Assembly: GCA_034665745.1 (NCBI GenBank)
Contig: JAXDJJ010000003.1
Span: 1 to 33,729 of the forward strand
Length of the DNA stretch: 33,729 bases
Source of the DNA: JAXDJJ01 sp034665745
GTDB lineage: Bacteria > Actinomycetota > CADDZG01 > WHSQ01
Reading direction: 5' to 3'
A program made the position numbers and the translations under genes. The notes beneath the pieces are model-generated. The model was not told where the DNA came from, did no database searches, and saw only the letters and a program-made list of their open reading frames with translations. The number at the start of each line of letters is the position of its first letter. The stretch's first letter is position 1. This document shows positions 1 through 9,307 of the stretch, piece after piece.

Positions 1-1
1 G

Positions 2-910
2 CTGGGTCATCTCCAGCATCGCCTCGGCCCGATGTATGCGGGTGGCTTCCACGGGTGGGCCCAGACCTTGGCCGACGGCATCAAGTTCATCTACAAGGAA
101 GACATCATCCCGGCGGCGGCAGACAGACGGGTGTTCAAGCTCGCACCGGCAGCGATCTTCGTGCCGGTGTTGATGCTGTTCCTTGTGCTTCCCGTCGATC
201 GGAGCTTGATCGTCGAGGACCTCGACGTCGGCATCTTCTATCTGCTCGCGATCGGCTCCGTCGGTGTCATCGGGACCCTGATGGCCGGCTGGTCGTCCGC
301 CAACAAGTACGCGCTGATCGGTGCGATCCGCGCAGCCGCTCAGCTGATCGCCTACGAACTTCCCATCGTGCTTACCGCCGCGGCGGTTGCGATGCTTGCG
401 GGAACCCTTTCGATAGTTGGCATAGTCGAGGCGCAGGACTGGCCGTTCATCTTGTGGCCCCCGGGCATCGGTCTCGCATTGTTCGCGGTGTTCCTCATCG
501 GTGCGATCGCCGAGATGAACCTTCCACCGTTCGACATGCCTGTTGCGGAGTCGGAGATCATCACCGGCGCGTTCACGGAGTACTCGGGGATGCGCTTCAT
601 CTTTGCCTTCTTCTTCGCCGAGATGGGACACATCGTTGCGTTCAGCGGTATCGCCTCCACCCTTTTCCTAGGTGGGTATCGGCCGATCGTTCCGTGGGGG
701 CCCTTGGAGCACATCCCGGGCATCGTCTGGTTCATGGGCAAGTTGTTCTTCATGTTCTTCTTCATCATCTGGATCAGGTTCACGTTCCCAAGACTTCGTG
801 AGGATCAACTTCAGAAGTTGGCGTGGAAGTACCTCATCCCGATCTCGCTGGTGCTAGTGCTCGCCACAGGCGCCTGGGTCCTCTACGCACCGGAGGCACT
901 GTGGCCATAG
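2..910 (+). CDS. nuoH: NADH-quinone oxidoreductase subunit H (5' partial)
   Basis: This is the membrane subunit of complex I that helps form the quinone-binding chamber and links the hydrophilic arm to the proton-pumping arm. The frame is open from base 2, so the start lies upstream of the window. The first visible residues include RLGPMYAGGFHGWAQ and then the family signature ADGIKFIYKEDIIP. The conserved loop EMNLPPFDMPVAESE is intact near the middle, and several hydrophobic segments follow. About 302 residues are visible; family members usually have 330 to 440. An internal ATG at base 32 is not the start, because the conserved quinone-site region lies directly around it. The stop overlaps the nuoI start by 10 nt, as expected inside a nuo operon. 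Identification is very secure. Confidence 0.96.
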   Translation: MGHLQHRLGPMYAGGFHGWAQTLADGIKFIYKEDIIPAAADRRVFKLAPAAIFVPVLMLFLVLPVDRSLIVEDLDVGIFYLLAIGSVGVIGTLMAGWSSANKYALIGAIRAAAQLIAYELPIVLTAAAVAMLAGTLSIVGIVEAQDWPFILWPPGIGLALFAVFLIGAIAEMNLPPFDMPVAESEIITGAFTEYSGMRFIFAFFFAEMGHIVAFSGIASTLFLGGYRPIVPWGPLEHIPGIVWFMGKLFFMFFFIIWIRFTFPRLREDQLQKLAWKYLIPISLVLVLATGAWVLYAPEALWP

Positions 911-2040
911 ACGAGCGTCAGAGCAACTACGAGGAGATGCGTCTCAAGAAGGCGCGCAAGCTTGGCTACGGCATCGGCCTGATCAAGGGCATGGCCGTCA
1001 CTCTGAAGCACCTCTTCAAGCACAACTCCGTCATCCAGTATCCGGACGAGCGACAGGACCTCTCGCCGCGTACGCGCGGTGTCATCGCGTTGAAGGAAGA
1101 GAACTGCACGGTCTGCATGCTGTGCGCCCGTGAGTGTCCGGACTGGTGCATCTACATCGACTCGCACAAAGAGACCCTGCCCCCGAAGCGCGAGGGTGGA
1201 CGTCAGCGCAAGCGCAACGTGTTGGACCGTTTCGCGATCGACTACGCCCTGTGCATGTATTGCGGTATATGCGTCGAGGTCTGTCCTTACGACGCGCTGT
1301 TCTGGTCGCGTGAATTCGAATACGCCGAGTCCGACATCCGGAACCTGACCCACGAGAAGGAGCGCCTCTCCGACTGGATGGCGACGGTCCTTCCGCCCCC
1401 GCCTCTAGAGGAAGGTGCGCTACTGCCGGGTCAGGCTGAGCCCGCTCTCCCCGAGCCCGCGATCCCCGCTCCCGCGCCTGTGGCGTCCGCCGACGCCGGC
1501 GCTCCCTCCGGGACGCACACCGAACAGGCGACGCCTCCTCCTGCCCCTGATGATTCGGGTGCCGATCAGTCTCTAGAGACAGCGTCCCTACCGGGAGCAC
1601 CGTCGCCGTCGGAGTCGAAGGCTCCCGAGCCTGTGGTCGAGAAGGAGCCCGAGCCGGAGCCGGAGGCGCCCAAGTTGAGTGAAGAACAGGTGGCGCAGTT
1701 CCAGGAGTCGCCCGGGCCGAATGTCGAAGTGCCCCACGAGGCTCCCCATCCGGTTGCCTTGGAGCGCACCGAAGATCCGGAAGCCGTTTACCAGCAAGTG
1801 CTTCAGGAGCAACTCGACAAGGGGTCGTCACCTCAGGTTGCTGAGGCACGCGCCAAGGTCGCGCGGGTCAAGGCAGAGCGCGGAATCAAGCGCGGTCCGA
1901 CCCCCGTCGAGGTCGAGAAGCCGGTACCGAGCGCACCGACCAAAGGGCGTCCGACCGAGCCCGAGCCCGGTGGTGCACCCGAGGCGAAGGACATCAAGCC
2001 GGACCCAGGTCCCGTGGCTCCGACCGAGGAAGAGTCGTGA
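901..2040 (+). CDS. nuoI: NADH-quinone oxidoreductase subunit I with long C-terminal tail
   Basis: NuoI carries the two [4Fe-4S] clusters (N6a, N6b) that pass electrons toward the quinone site. Both ferredoxin motifs are visible: C69, C72, C75, C79 (CTVCMLCARECP) and C118, C121, C124, C128 (CMYCGICVEVCP). I chose the GTG at 901, overlapping the nuoH end, because it puts the start about 68 residues before the first cluster, as in the family. The protein is 379 residues, against roughly 150 to 220 usually. From about residue 165 onward it is a low-complexity Pro/Glu/Ala-rich tail (for example PEPEPEAPK) without cysteines, probably disordered. The frame stays open and runs directly into nuoJ with a 4-nt overlap, so the tail is part of the gene and not a read-through artefact. 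Confidence 0.95.
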   Translation: MAIDERQSNYEEMRLKKARKLGYGIGLIKGMAVTLKHLFKHNSVIQYPDERQDLSPRTRGVIALKEENCTVCMLCARECPDWCIYIDSHKETLPPKREGGRQRKRNVLDRFAIDYALCMYCGICVEVCPYDALFWSREFEYAESDIRNLTHEKERLSDWMATVLPPPPLEEGALLPGQAEPALPEPAIPAPAPVASADAGAPSGTHTEQATPPPAPDDSGADQSLETASLPGAPSPSESKAPEPVVEKEPEPEPEAPKLSEEQVAQFQESPGPNVEVPHEAPHPVALERTEDPEAVYQQVLQEQLDKGSSPQVAEARAKVARVKAERGIKRGPTPVEVEKPVPSAPTKGRPTEPEPGGAPEAKDIKPDPGPVAPTEEES

Positions 2041-2552
2041 GCGCGGCCCTCTGGCAACAGATCGTGTTCTGGGCTTTGGCAGTTGTGATGGCGTTCGCTG
2101 CCATCAGGGTCGTCACCACTCGCAATGTCGTGCATGCCGCCTTGTACCTGGTGGGGACCTTGCTCGGAGCAGCTGCTATGTACGTCCTTCTGTTCGCGGA
2201 ATTCGTCGCGTGGGTACAGGTGCTCGTCTACGTTGGCGCCATCGTCGTTCTGATGCTTTTCGGGCTGATGCTCACCCGCGCAGACATCGGCAAGTCCAAC
2301 TTCGACAACGATCAGAGGTTGCTTGCAGCCGTGTGCTCTGCTGCCGTCTTCGGTGTGACCAGTTGGGTACTCGTCGACGCATTCGAGGGCCAAGAGATCT
2401 CGCTGGCCCGAACCACCGGTACGACCACAGCGAGCATCGGTGACGCGATCTTCTCGGCTTACGTGCTGCCGTTCGAGGTCGTGTCCGTCCTCCTCTTGGC
2501 GGCACTGGTCGGGGCGGTCGTTATCGCTCGACGTGACACGGGAGACGAGTGA
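2037..2552 (+). CDS. nuoJ: NADH-quinone oxidoreductase subunit J
   Basis: A small membrane subunit of complex I (171 residues, about five hydrophobic segments) that sits between NuoH and the antiporter-like subunits. The segment EFVAWVQVLVYVGAIVVLML contains the conserved third transmembrane helix with the VYVGAI core seen in NuoJ/ND6 proteins, where a pi-bulge helix is known to take part in coupling. The GTG start at 2037 overlaps the nuoI stop by 4 nt. The stop overlaps the nuoK ATG by one base. Both point to translational coupling in the operon. Confidence 0.94.
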   Translation: MSAALWQQIVFWALAVVMAFAAIRVVTTRNVVHAALYLVGTLLGAAAMYVLLFAEFVAWVQVLVYVGAIVVLMLFGLMLTRADIGKSNFDNDQRLLAAVCSAAVFGVTSWVLVDAFEGQEISLARTTGTTTASIGDAIFSAYVLPFEVVSVLLLAALVGAVVIARRDTGDE

Positions 2553-2857
2553 TGCCGGTCCACTATTTCCTCGTGCTCTCGGCCTTCTTGTTCTCCATCG
2601 GGATCTACGGAGTGCTGGCGCGGCAGAACGCGGTTCTGGTGCTGCTGTCGATCGAGTTGATGCTCAATGCCGTGAACATCAACCTGATTGCGTTCTCGGC
2701 CTGGTTCGAGGGCCGGGGCTTGCCCGGACAGATATTCGCTCTATTCGTTATCGCGGTCGCGGCTGCGGAGGTCGGAGTTGGCCTTGCGATCGTGATCCTC
2801 ATCTACCGGAACCGGCAGACCGTCGATGTCGACGAGATGTCGTTGATGAAGTGGTGA
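2552..2857 (+). CDS. nuoK: NADH-quinone oxidoreductase subunit K
   Basis: A 101-residue subunit of the proton-pumping arm (ND4L homologue) with three transmembrane helices, the usual length for the family. The conserved acidic residues of the half-channel are visible in LLSIELMLNAVNINL and AAAEVGVGLAIVI. The start is the ATG at 2552, which overlaps the nuoJ stop (TGATG arrangement). A GTG one codon upstream is also open, but the ATG gives the usual N-terminus. Four bases separate its stop from nuoL. Confidence 0.95.
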   Translation: MPVHYFLVLSAFLFSIGIYGVLARQNAVLVLLSIELMLNAVNINLIAFSAWFEGRGLPGQIFALFVIAVAAAEVGVGLAIVILIYRNRQTVDVDEMSLMKW

Positions 2858-2861
2858 GCAG

Positions 2862-4820
2862 ATGACGGAATACATGTGGCTGGTTCCTCTGCTCCCCGTG
2901 CTGTCCTTCTTTGCGATCCTGTTCTTCGGGAAAAAGACGAAGAGCCGCGGTCACTGGTTCGGCATAGGGGCTCTCGGGATCGGTTTCGCTATGTCCCTGT
3001 TCGCGTTCATCCAACTTGCGGCCGGTAACGCAGCCGTCGAGAAGTCGTGGAACTGGTTCAAGATCGGGGACACGATCAACCTCGAGTTCGGGATGCACTA
3101 CGACTTCCTGACCGGGGTCATGTTCGTCGTGGTCACGTTGATCGCGCTGCTCGTTCACATCTATTCGACGGGCTACATGCACGATGACGAGCGCTACACG
3201 ATCTTCTTCGCCTTCTTGTCACTGTTCACCGGGTCGATGCTTTTCATGGTCATCGCGAACAACCTGCTGCAACTCTTCGTCGGTTGGGAGCTGGTCGGTG
3301 TCTGCTCGTACTTCCTGATCGGCCACTACTGGGAGGAGAAGGAGAACTCCTCGGCCGCCATGAAGGCGTTCATCACCAACAGGGTCGGCGACATGGCGTT
3401 CCTGTTCGGGATCTTCGTGCTGTTCTTCGCAGGCCATGGATTCAACATCGAGGCGTTGAACCATGCGGTTCACGAAGGACACCTTGGCGGGACGGTCCTC
3501 ACGGTCGGAGCTCTTCTGCTGTTCGGTGGCGTGATCAGCAAGTCGGCCCAGTTCCCCTTGTACGTGTGGCTTCCTGACGCGATGGCCGGCCCCACCCCGG
3601 TCTCGGCACTCATCCACGCAGCCACGATGGTCGTAGCCGGCGTTTACCTGGTCGCCAGGATGTTCCTGTTGTTCGAGGGTGCCGGCTCCGCTCTGCAAGT
3701 GGTCTCGGTCGTTGCTGCGATCACGATGCTCTTGGCGGCGATCCTTGCTCTCGTTCAAGACGACATCAAACGCGTGCTCGCGTACTCGACGATCTCTCAG
3801 CTCGCGTACATGGTCGCGGCGCTCGGGGTCGGGGCCTACACGGCCGGTGTGTTCCACCTCTTCACGCACGCGATGTTCAAAGCCCTGCTCTTCCTCGGCG
3901 CGGGATCGCTGATCCACTCCGCTCATACGAACAACATGAGTGAGATGGGTGGGATGCGGAAGTACATGCCTCACACGTTCCGGACGTTCATGATCGGATC
4001 GCTGGGCCTTGCGGGCATCTTCCCCTTGGCCGGGTTCTTCTCGAAAGACGAGATCATCGGCGGGGCTCTGCGAAGCGCAAGCGAGGGTCGCCAGCTCACC
4101 TCGTGGATCGTCCTTATCTCGGCGATCCTCACCGCCTTCCTCACGGCCCTGTACGTGACGCGCATGCTCGTGAAGACGTTCTGGGGCGAGTACAAGGGGC
4201 ATGGCACGCCGCACGAGAGCCCGGGCTCGATGGTCACTCCGCTGTGGATCCTCGCGGGAGCCACCATCACGGTCGGCTTCCTGGGCTTCCCCGTCATCGG
4301 ACCGTTCAAAGAGTGGATCAACGTTCCGGGTGAGGTCCATCACGGGTTCGAGACCCTGTACAACATCATCCTTCCCGTCGGCGCGACCGTCGTTGCACTG
4401 GCCGCGATCGGACTTGGCATCCGGCTGTTCCATAAGCCGCGCAAGGAGATCGACATCGTTTCCGGTCCGTTCGGGTGGATGTATCGGTTCGTCGAGAACA
4501 AGTACTACCTCGACGACTTCTATCTGAAGGGGATCGTGAAGCCGATCCAGTACCCGATCGCACGCGCGACGTACTGGACGAGTCAGAAGATCTTTGATGG
4601 TGCAGTGAATAGCGCGGGTCGCGGTGCCGTTGCTCTATCGCGACCCGTGTACGACATACTCGATCAGCAGGTCATCGACTTCGCGGTCAACGGTGCTGCG
4701 GGGTTGACGGGTTATTCCGGTGGTCTTCTCAAGTACATCCAGTCTGGGAACGTGCAGCGGTACGCCGCGGTGCTCTTCGGAGCCATCGCGCTATTCGTCG
4801 CAGCGTTCGTGTTGCTCTAG
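2862..4820 (+). CDS. nuoL: NADH-quinone oxidoreductase subunit L
   Basis: The distal antiporter-like proton-pumping subunit (652 residues; family usually 610 to 680) with many transmembrane helices and the long lateral helix at the C-terminal end. Family signatures include GWELVGVCSYFLIG, KSAQFPLYVWLPDAM, GPTPVSALIHAATM and LVQDDIKRVLAYSTISQLAYM. These carry the conserved lysines and glutamate of the proton channel. The FSKDEIIGG motif follows. The C-terminal part (VENKYYLDDFY) is also typical. It begins 4 nt after nuoK and is followed after 15 nt by nuoM. Confidence 0.96.
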   Translation: MTEYMWLVPLLPVLSFFAILFFGKKTKSRGHWFGIGALGIGFAMSLFAFIQLAAGNAAVEKSWNWFKIGDTINLEFGMHYDFLTGVMFVVVTLIALLVHIYSTGYMHDDERYTIFFAFLSLFTGSMLFMVIANNLLQLFVGWELVGVCSYFLIGHYWEEKENSSAAMKAFITNRVGDMAFLFGIFVLFFAGHGFNIEALNHAVHEGHLGGTVLTVGALLLFGGVISKSAQFPLYVWLPDAMAGPTPVSALIHAATMVVAGVYLVARMFLLFEGAGSALQVVSVVAAITMLLAAILALVQDDIKRVLAYSTISQLAYMVAALGVGAYTAGVFHLFTHAMFKALLFLGAGSLIHSAHTNNMSEMGGMRKYMPHTFRTFMIGSLGLAGIFPLAGFFSKDEIIGGALRSASEGRQLTSWIVLISAILTAFLTALYVTRMLVKTFWGEYKGHGTPHESPGSMVTPLWILAGATITVGFLGFPVIGPFKEWINVPGEVHHGFETLYNIILPVGATVVALAAIGLGIRLFHKPRKEIDIVSGPFGWMYRFVENKYYLDDFYLKGIVKPIQYPIARATYWTSQKIFDGAVNSAGRGAVALSRPVYDILDQQVIDFAVNGAAGLTGYSGGLLKYIQSGNVQRYAAVLFGAIALFVAAFVLL

Positions 4821-4835
4821 AAAGGGGCACTAGGT

Positions 4836-6383
4836 ATGGAGTGGTTCGACGGTGGCTGGGGGCTCAGCCTGGCGACGTTCCTGCCCCTGTTGGGCGCGAT
4901 CGTCCTTCTCTTCGTGCCTGCCGCCAAGGAGCAGGCCGTCAAACTCGTCGGCACGATCTTCGCCGGTCTGGCACTGATCGCAGGCATAGGACTGTTACTG
5001 CGGTTCGACTATTCGCGTGCGGGGGACATCCAACTCGGCACGAATCTCGAGTGGATCACCCAGATCAACGCGCGGTATCACGTCGGAGTCGATGGGATGT
5101 CGTTGCCGTTGCTCGTGCTGTCGGTCCTCGTAACGTTCCTGTGCTGCATCTATCTCTGGTTCCACGTGCCCGATCCGGGCAAGCCGAAGGCATTGTTCGC
5201 TCTTGTTCTTCTGCTCGAGACTGGGATGAACGGGTCGTTCGTCGCACTCGACCTCATCTTGTTCTTCGTCTTCTGGGAGGTCGTGCTCGTCCCGATGTAC
5301 TTCATGATCGGCGTCTGGGGGGGGCCGCGACGCGAATACGCGGCGGTGAAGTTCTTCCTCTACACGTTGTTCGGGTCGATCTTCATGCTGCTGGGTTTCC
5401 TGGCCATCTGGATCAACTCGGGCGGTCTCGACGGCGGAACGTTCGACATGATCACCTTGCGAGAACAAGGTGTGCATGCGACCGAGCTGTTCCAGAACCT
5501 CGTGTTCCTTGGCCTCTTCCTCGGATTCGCCATCAAGGTGCCGATGTGGCCGTTCCACACGTGGCTTCCGGATGCGCATACCGAGGCCCCCACCGTGGGC
5601 TCGGTGCTCCTGGCGGCGATCCTCCTGAAGATGGGCACGTACGGCTTCATCCGGATCGCATTGCCGATCCTTCCGGACGCGGCTGTGACATTCGCGCCGA
5701 TCATCGGGATCCTCGCTGTCATTGCGATCATCTACGGAGCCTTGTGCTGTCTCGCTCAAACCGACCTGAAACGCTTGATCGCGTTCTCGTCGGTGGGGCA
5801 CATGGGCTTCGTGATGCTCGGCATCGCGACGTTGACCGATGCGGGCATCAACGGTGCGATCTTCGGGATGGTGGCTCACGGTCTGATCACCGGAATGTTG
5901 TTCTTCCTTGCCGGCTCGATACACGAGCGCTATCACACGCGCGAGATCGCGGACCTGGGCGGGATCCTCAAACAGATACCTAGGTTCGGCACCCTGTTCA
6001 CCTACGCGGCGATCGCGTCCCTGGGTCTACCTGGGCTAGCCGGTTTCTGGGGCGAGATGTTGGCTCTGCTCGGGTCCTACAACCCGGCCCCCGCGCTCGA
6101 TCCGACGCTGTTCCGCGTGCTTATGGTCGGGGGTGGGGTCGGGACCGTACTGACGGCTGGATATCTGCTGTGGACGATCCAGAGGATCAACCTCGGACGC
6201 GTTCCCGAGAAGTTCGCCGACGGTCACGGGATCCAGGACGTCGTGACGCTGGAGTGGATCGCGTGGGCCCCGTTGCTCGTGCTGATCCTCGCCGTAGGCG
6301 TGTACCCGAAGATGATGCTGGGTCTAACCGACGGGGCGGTGCAGCAGATCATGCATCTGTTCGGCACCGTCGCAGGCCACTAG
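4836..6383 (+). CDS. nuoM: NADH-quinone oxidoreductase subunit M
   Basis: The second antiporter-like proton-pumping subunit of complex I, 515 residues, which is normal for NuoM. Visible signatures are FFVFWEVVLVPMYFMIG with the conserved Glu, KVPMWPFHTWLPDAHTEAPT and LAQTDLKRLIAFSSVGHMGF. The ATG at 4836 is preceded by AAAGGGG at 4821-4827, a reasonable ribosome-binding site. Ten bases separate it from nuoN. The order L-M-N is the standard nuo order. Confidence 0.96.
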   Translation: MEWFDGGWGLSLATFLPLLGAIVLLFVPAAKEQAVKLVGTIFAGLALIAGIGLLLRFDYSRAGDIQLGTNLEWITQINARYHVGVDGMSLPLLVLSVLVTFLCCIYLWFHVPDPGKPKALFALVLLLETGMNGSFVALDLILFFVFWEVVLVPMYFMIGVWGGPRREYAAVKFFLYTLFGSIFMLLGFLAIWINSGGLDGGTFDMITLREQGVHATELFQNLVFLGLFLGFAIKVPMWPFHTWLPDAHTEAPTVGSVLLAAILLKMGTYGFIRIALPILPDAAVTFAPIIGILAVIAIIYGALCCLAQTDLKRLIAFSSVGHMGFVMLGIATLTDAGINGAIFGMVAHGLITGMLFFLAGSIHERYHTREIADLGGILKQIPRFGTLFTYAAIASLGLPGLAGFWGEMLALLGSYNPAPALDPTLFRVLMVGGGVGTVLTAGYLLWTIQRINLGRVPEKFADGHGIQDVVTLEWIAWAPLLVLILAVGVYPKMMLGLTDGAVQQIMHLFGTVAGH

Positions 6384-6393
6384 CGGACATCAG

Positions 6394-7860
6394 ATGCAAC
6401 TAGCGCAGTCGTTCATCCAAGCCGACGTCGATTGGCACGCGCTCGCACCCGAGCTCGTGATGATCACGGCTGCGTGCCTCGTCCTGGTTGTGGATCTTTT
6501 CGTGCCGCGTGCCATCAAATGGGTCGCCATGCCCCTGTCGGCAGCGGGGATCTTCGCCACCATCGCAGCGGTGGCCTCTCTGATCGGCGACGAGCGGACC
6601 ACGCTCGCCGGATCCTTCGAGGTCGATGGGTTCGCCCTGTTGTTCAAAGGCTTGTTCGCCTTGATAGGGCTGGTGATCCTCGGTGTGTCGTTCCATTTCT
6701 TCCGGGAGGGCCGCTACTACCAAGGTGAGTACTACTTCCTGCTGATGTGCGGGCTCCTCGGGGGCATGGTGATGGCGAGCTCGCGCGACCTGATCTCGAT
6801 CTTCATCGCGATCGAGCTCATCTCTATCCCCGGGATCATCATGACGGCGCTGCGTAAGGGCGATGCGAAGTCGAATGAGTCGGCCCTGAAGTTCTTCCTG
6901 TTCTCGGTGTTGTCCTCGGCGGTGATGCTCTACGGGATGTCGTTGATCTACGGGATCACGGGCGCGACCCAGCTCGATGCGATCCGGGATGCCTTGGCCG
7001 AAGCAGGAAGCCAACCTGTCATCACGATGAGTGTGTTCTTCATCGTGGTCGGGTTCGCGTTCAAGATCTCGGCCGTGCCGTTCCACTTCTGGGCCCCCGA
7101 CACGTATGAGGGGGCCCCTTCGCCGGTGGCGGCGTTCCTCTCGACCGCGTCGAAGATCGGGGGGTTCGTCGGGCTGCTCGTGCTGATGTTCGTTGCGTTC
7201 CCGGACGTCGCCGATGACTGGCGACCGATCTTCGCGGTGCTCGCGGTCCTCACGATGACCGTCGGGAACCTGATCGCTCTGCGACAGACACACATCATCC
7301 GCTTGCTCGCGTATTCGGGGATCGCGCAGTCCGGCTACATCTTGGTCGCGTTCGCGTTGATCGACCCGTCGAATGCAGCAACGAACAGCCAAGCGTTCCA
7401 GTCGGCGTTGATCTATCTGGCGATCTACGGCGTTATGGATGCCGGTGCGTTCGGAGCCGCGGTTGCGTTCGCACGTCGCGGGGGCTCCTACTTCATCGAC
7501 GACTACAAGGGTCTGTGGAGCCGCAGCCCATTGCTCGCCTGCATGCTCACCGCGTTCCTCGTTTCTCTTGCCGGCGTTCCGCCGTTGGCTGGGTTCTGGG
7601 CCAAGTTGTTCGTGTTCCTGGCAACGATGAACGCCGAGGTGTGGTGGCTCGCTGCGGTGATGGGCCTCAACGCGGTCATCGCAGCGTGGTACTACCTCGC
7701 GGTCGTGAAGCGGATGTTCTTCGACCCTGCGGAGGACGACTCGCTCGTGGAGGTTCCGCTGATGCTGAAAACGTCCATCGGTTTCTGCGCAGCTTTGCTG
7801 ATCGTGTTCGTCCCCGGCATGCCGATCCTCTCCAACCTCGTGGAGCGCTCTACGCTCTAA
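6394..7860 (+). CDS. nuoN: NADH-quinone oxidoreductase subunit N
   Basis: The third antiporter-like subunit of complex I (488 residues, about 14 hydrophobic segments), located next to NuoK in the assembled enzyme. Signatures include KISAVPFHFWAPDTYEGAP with the channel lysine region, LRQTHIIRLLAYSGIAQSGY, and LAGVPPLAGFWAKLFVF near the end. It is the last gene of the operon: the next gene starts 154 nt downstream and has an unrelated role. I see no strong intrinsic terminator after it. Confidence 0.96.
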   Translation: MQLAQSFIQADVDWHALAPELVMITAACLVLVVDLFVPRAIKWVAMPLSAAGIFATIAAVASLIGDERTTLAGSFEVDGFALLFKGLFALIGLVILGVSFHFFREGRYYQGEYYFLLMCGLLGGMVMASSRDLISIFIAIELISIPGIIMTALRKGDAKSNESALKFFLFSVLSSAVMLYGMSLIYGITGATQLDAIRDALAEAGSQPVITMSVFFIVVGFAFKISAVPFHFWAPDTYEGAPSPVAAFLSTASKIGGFVGLLVLMFVAFPDVADDWRPIFAVLAVLTMTVGNLIALRQTHIIRLLAYSGIAQSGYILVAFALIDPSNAATNSQAFQSALIYLAIYGVMDAGAFGAAVAFARRGGSYFIDDYKGLWSRSPLLACMLTAFLVSLAGVPPLAGFWAKLFVFLATMNAEVWWLAAVMGLNAVIAAWYYLAVVKRMFFDPAEDDSLVEVPLMLKTSIGFCAALLIVFVPGMPILSNLVERSTL

Positions 7861-8014
7861 GCAAGGCGAGGTCGGAGGGCGGCAGGTAAAGGGAAGCAAA
7901 ACGTGACAGATCGGGTTCAACCCAGGGGCGGCTTCTGCCGTTACTTATAGAGGGCACACTGAACCGATCGGGTCCGTTCCTTTCTATGGACCTCCTGGGG
8001 GGAAGTCGAGAAAG

Positions 8015-9280
8015 ATGAAGTTCGCAGCACGGGTCACTTTGGCGACGGTCGTTCTGGCCGCGGTCTTGATCGTGGCCCCGCGCGGCGTGGGTGTCCATCG
8101 GGCCCTGGCAGACATCGCCGGACCGGTTCCCACCCCTCTCCTTTCCGAGATCATCGGTGACCCTGAACCCGAGCACAGTGAAGACCCAGGTGGTGGTGGC
8201 TCCGGAGATCCGGGCAGCGGTGGTGGCTCGGGCGGCGGTTCGGGTGGCGGCACCGGCGGTGATGGGTCCGGCTCTGGTGACGGCTCCGGCGGGGGTAAGG
8301 GTGGTGGCGGAGGCAAAGATGGCAGCGGCAACGGTGACGGGAGCCTGTCCGGCGGAGGCCGTAATGGCAACGGTGGACATAAGGGGCCCGTCAGTGTCGT
8401 TCCGCCTCCGGGAACACCTTCGATCCCCGGCTCGTTCAACACCGATCAACTCATGGCGGTCGCCGCACATCTCCGAGCACTTGGATGGTCCGCACAAGAC
8501 GTGATCGAAGGCGTGTATCCGCCGTTCATCATCGCGGGCGAAGCAGCCTGGGTAGACACCTGGGGAGCTCCGCGCTACGGACCCGGACCGATCGTTCGTA
8601 CCCATGAGGGCCAAGACGTCTTCTGCGACTACGGCGATCCGGTTCTCGCACCCGAGTCCGGCTACGTCAGCTTCAGTGACGGTGGCCTCGGTGGCATCAC
8701 TGCTCGGGTACACACACCCGATGGCGCTTACTGGTATCTCACGCACCTTTCGGACCTCAATACCGAGGAGCTCTCGGCTGGCGAGCAGGTCTCGCCGGGA
8801 ACCGTCCTCGGCTACTGCGGGAACTCGGGCAATGCTGCGACAACGCCGCCTCACGTTCACTTCGGTTGGTATCAACCGAGCGGAGAGGCCAAGGACCCGA
8901 TGCGTCACCTCATCGACTGGCTGAGGGAGGCCGAAGACAACGCCTCGTCCTTGCTCGCCAGTGTCCAGGGCAAGCGCCAGAAGCAGCTGCCTACGCTCAC
9001 CGCCGCTCGTCGCTTCGGAGATGCGTTCGCTCCCGATCGCTCGGTGCTGGCCGGGGGAGCCGGAGAATCCCTCTGGGCCTCGGGGTCCTCACCGGCGACA
9101 GGCGCGTTCGCTCTTGCCGAGATCGCTCTACAGGCTGCGCTTGCCGAGCGCGTGTACGAGCCCGGAGCCGCGCTCGTCCCCACTGCAGAAGGCGCCGGCG
9201 TCGAGGGTCTCCTCGATCCGGAGTCCACGCTGGCTCAGCTCCTGAAGCGCCGGCACCAGGCTGACGAGTCGGGGGACTAG
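8015..9280 (+). CDS. Secreted M23 (LytM-like) peptidase with Gly/Ser-rich linker
   Basis: A 421-residue exported zinc peptidase, probably acting on peptidoglycan cross-bridges or as a LytM-type regulator outside the membrane. An N-terminal signal segment (ATLATVVLAAVLIV core is near residues 7-22) is followed by a Gly/Ser/Asp-rich low-complexity linker (about residues 58-135). The LytM domain then spans about 160-305. The zinc ligands and catalytic residues are present: H197 and D201 in HEGQD, H244 in YLTHLS, and H280/H282 in PPHVHFGW, so the site looks complete. A C-terminal region of about 110 residues has no recognised domain. The ATG at 8015 has GGAAG at 8001-8005. The gene stands alone on the + strand between nuoN and tRNA-Tyr. 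Exact substrate unknown. Confidence 0.9.
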   Translation: MKFAARVTLATVVLAAVLIVAPRGVGVHRALADIAGPVPTPLLSEIIGDPEPEHSEDPGGGGSGDPGSGGGSGGGSGGGTGGDGSGSGDGSGGGKGGGGGKDGSGNGDGSLSGGGRNGNGGHKGPVSVVPPPGTPSIPGSFNTDQLMAVAAHLRALGWSAQDVIEGVYPPFIIAGEAAWVDTWGAPRYGPGPIVRTHEGQDVFCDYGDPVLAPESGYVSFSDGGLGGITARVHTPDGAYWYLTHLSDLNTEELSAGEQVSPGTVLGYCGNSGNAATTPPHVHFGWYQPSGEAKDPMRHLIDWLREAEDNASSLLASVQGKRQKQLPTLTAARRFGDAFAPDRSVLAGGAGESLWASGSSPATGAFALAEIALQAALAERVYEPGAALVPTAEGAGVEGLLDPESTLAQLLKRRHQADESGD

Positions 9281-9287
9281 GGACAGT

Positions 9288-9293
9288 TATCCT
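9288..9293 (+). promoter_or_regulatory. -10 element of the tRNA-Tyr promoter
   Basis: The hexamer TATCCT, preceded by GT, lies 14 nt before the tRNA-Tyr 5' end. The same GTTATCCT string precedes tRNA-Thr, which supports it as a promoter element. I see no convincing -35 box. Confidence 0.5.
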
Positions 9294-9307
9294 CCGATGG
9301 CTCGACT

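Noticed and set aside
6400..7920. 506-codon - strand open frame opposite nuoN
   Set aside because: Its composition (Arg, His, Glu, Asp rich, no domains) is that of an antisense shadow in GC-rich DNA; nuoN is certain.
7861..8014. Terminator or small gene after nuoN
   Set aside because: Only short imperfect stems (for example CGGC/GCCG and GGTCC/GGACC with a large loop) are present and no T-run follows.
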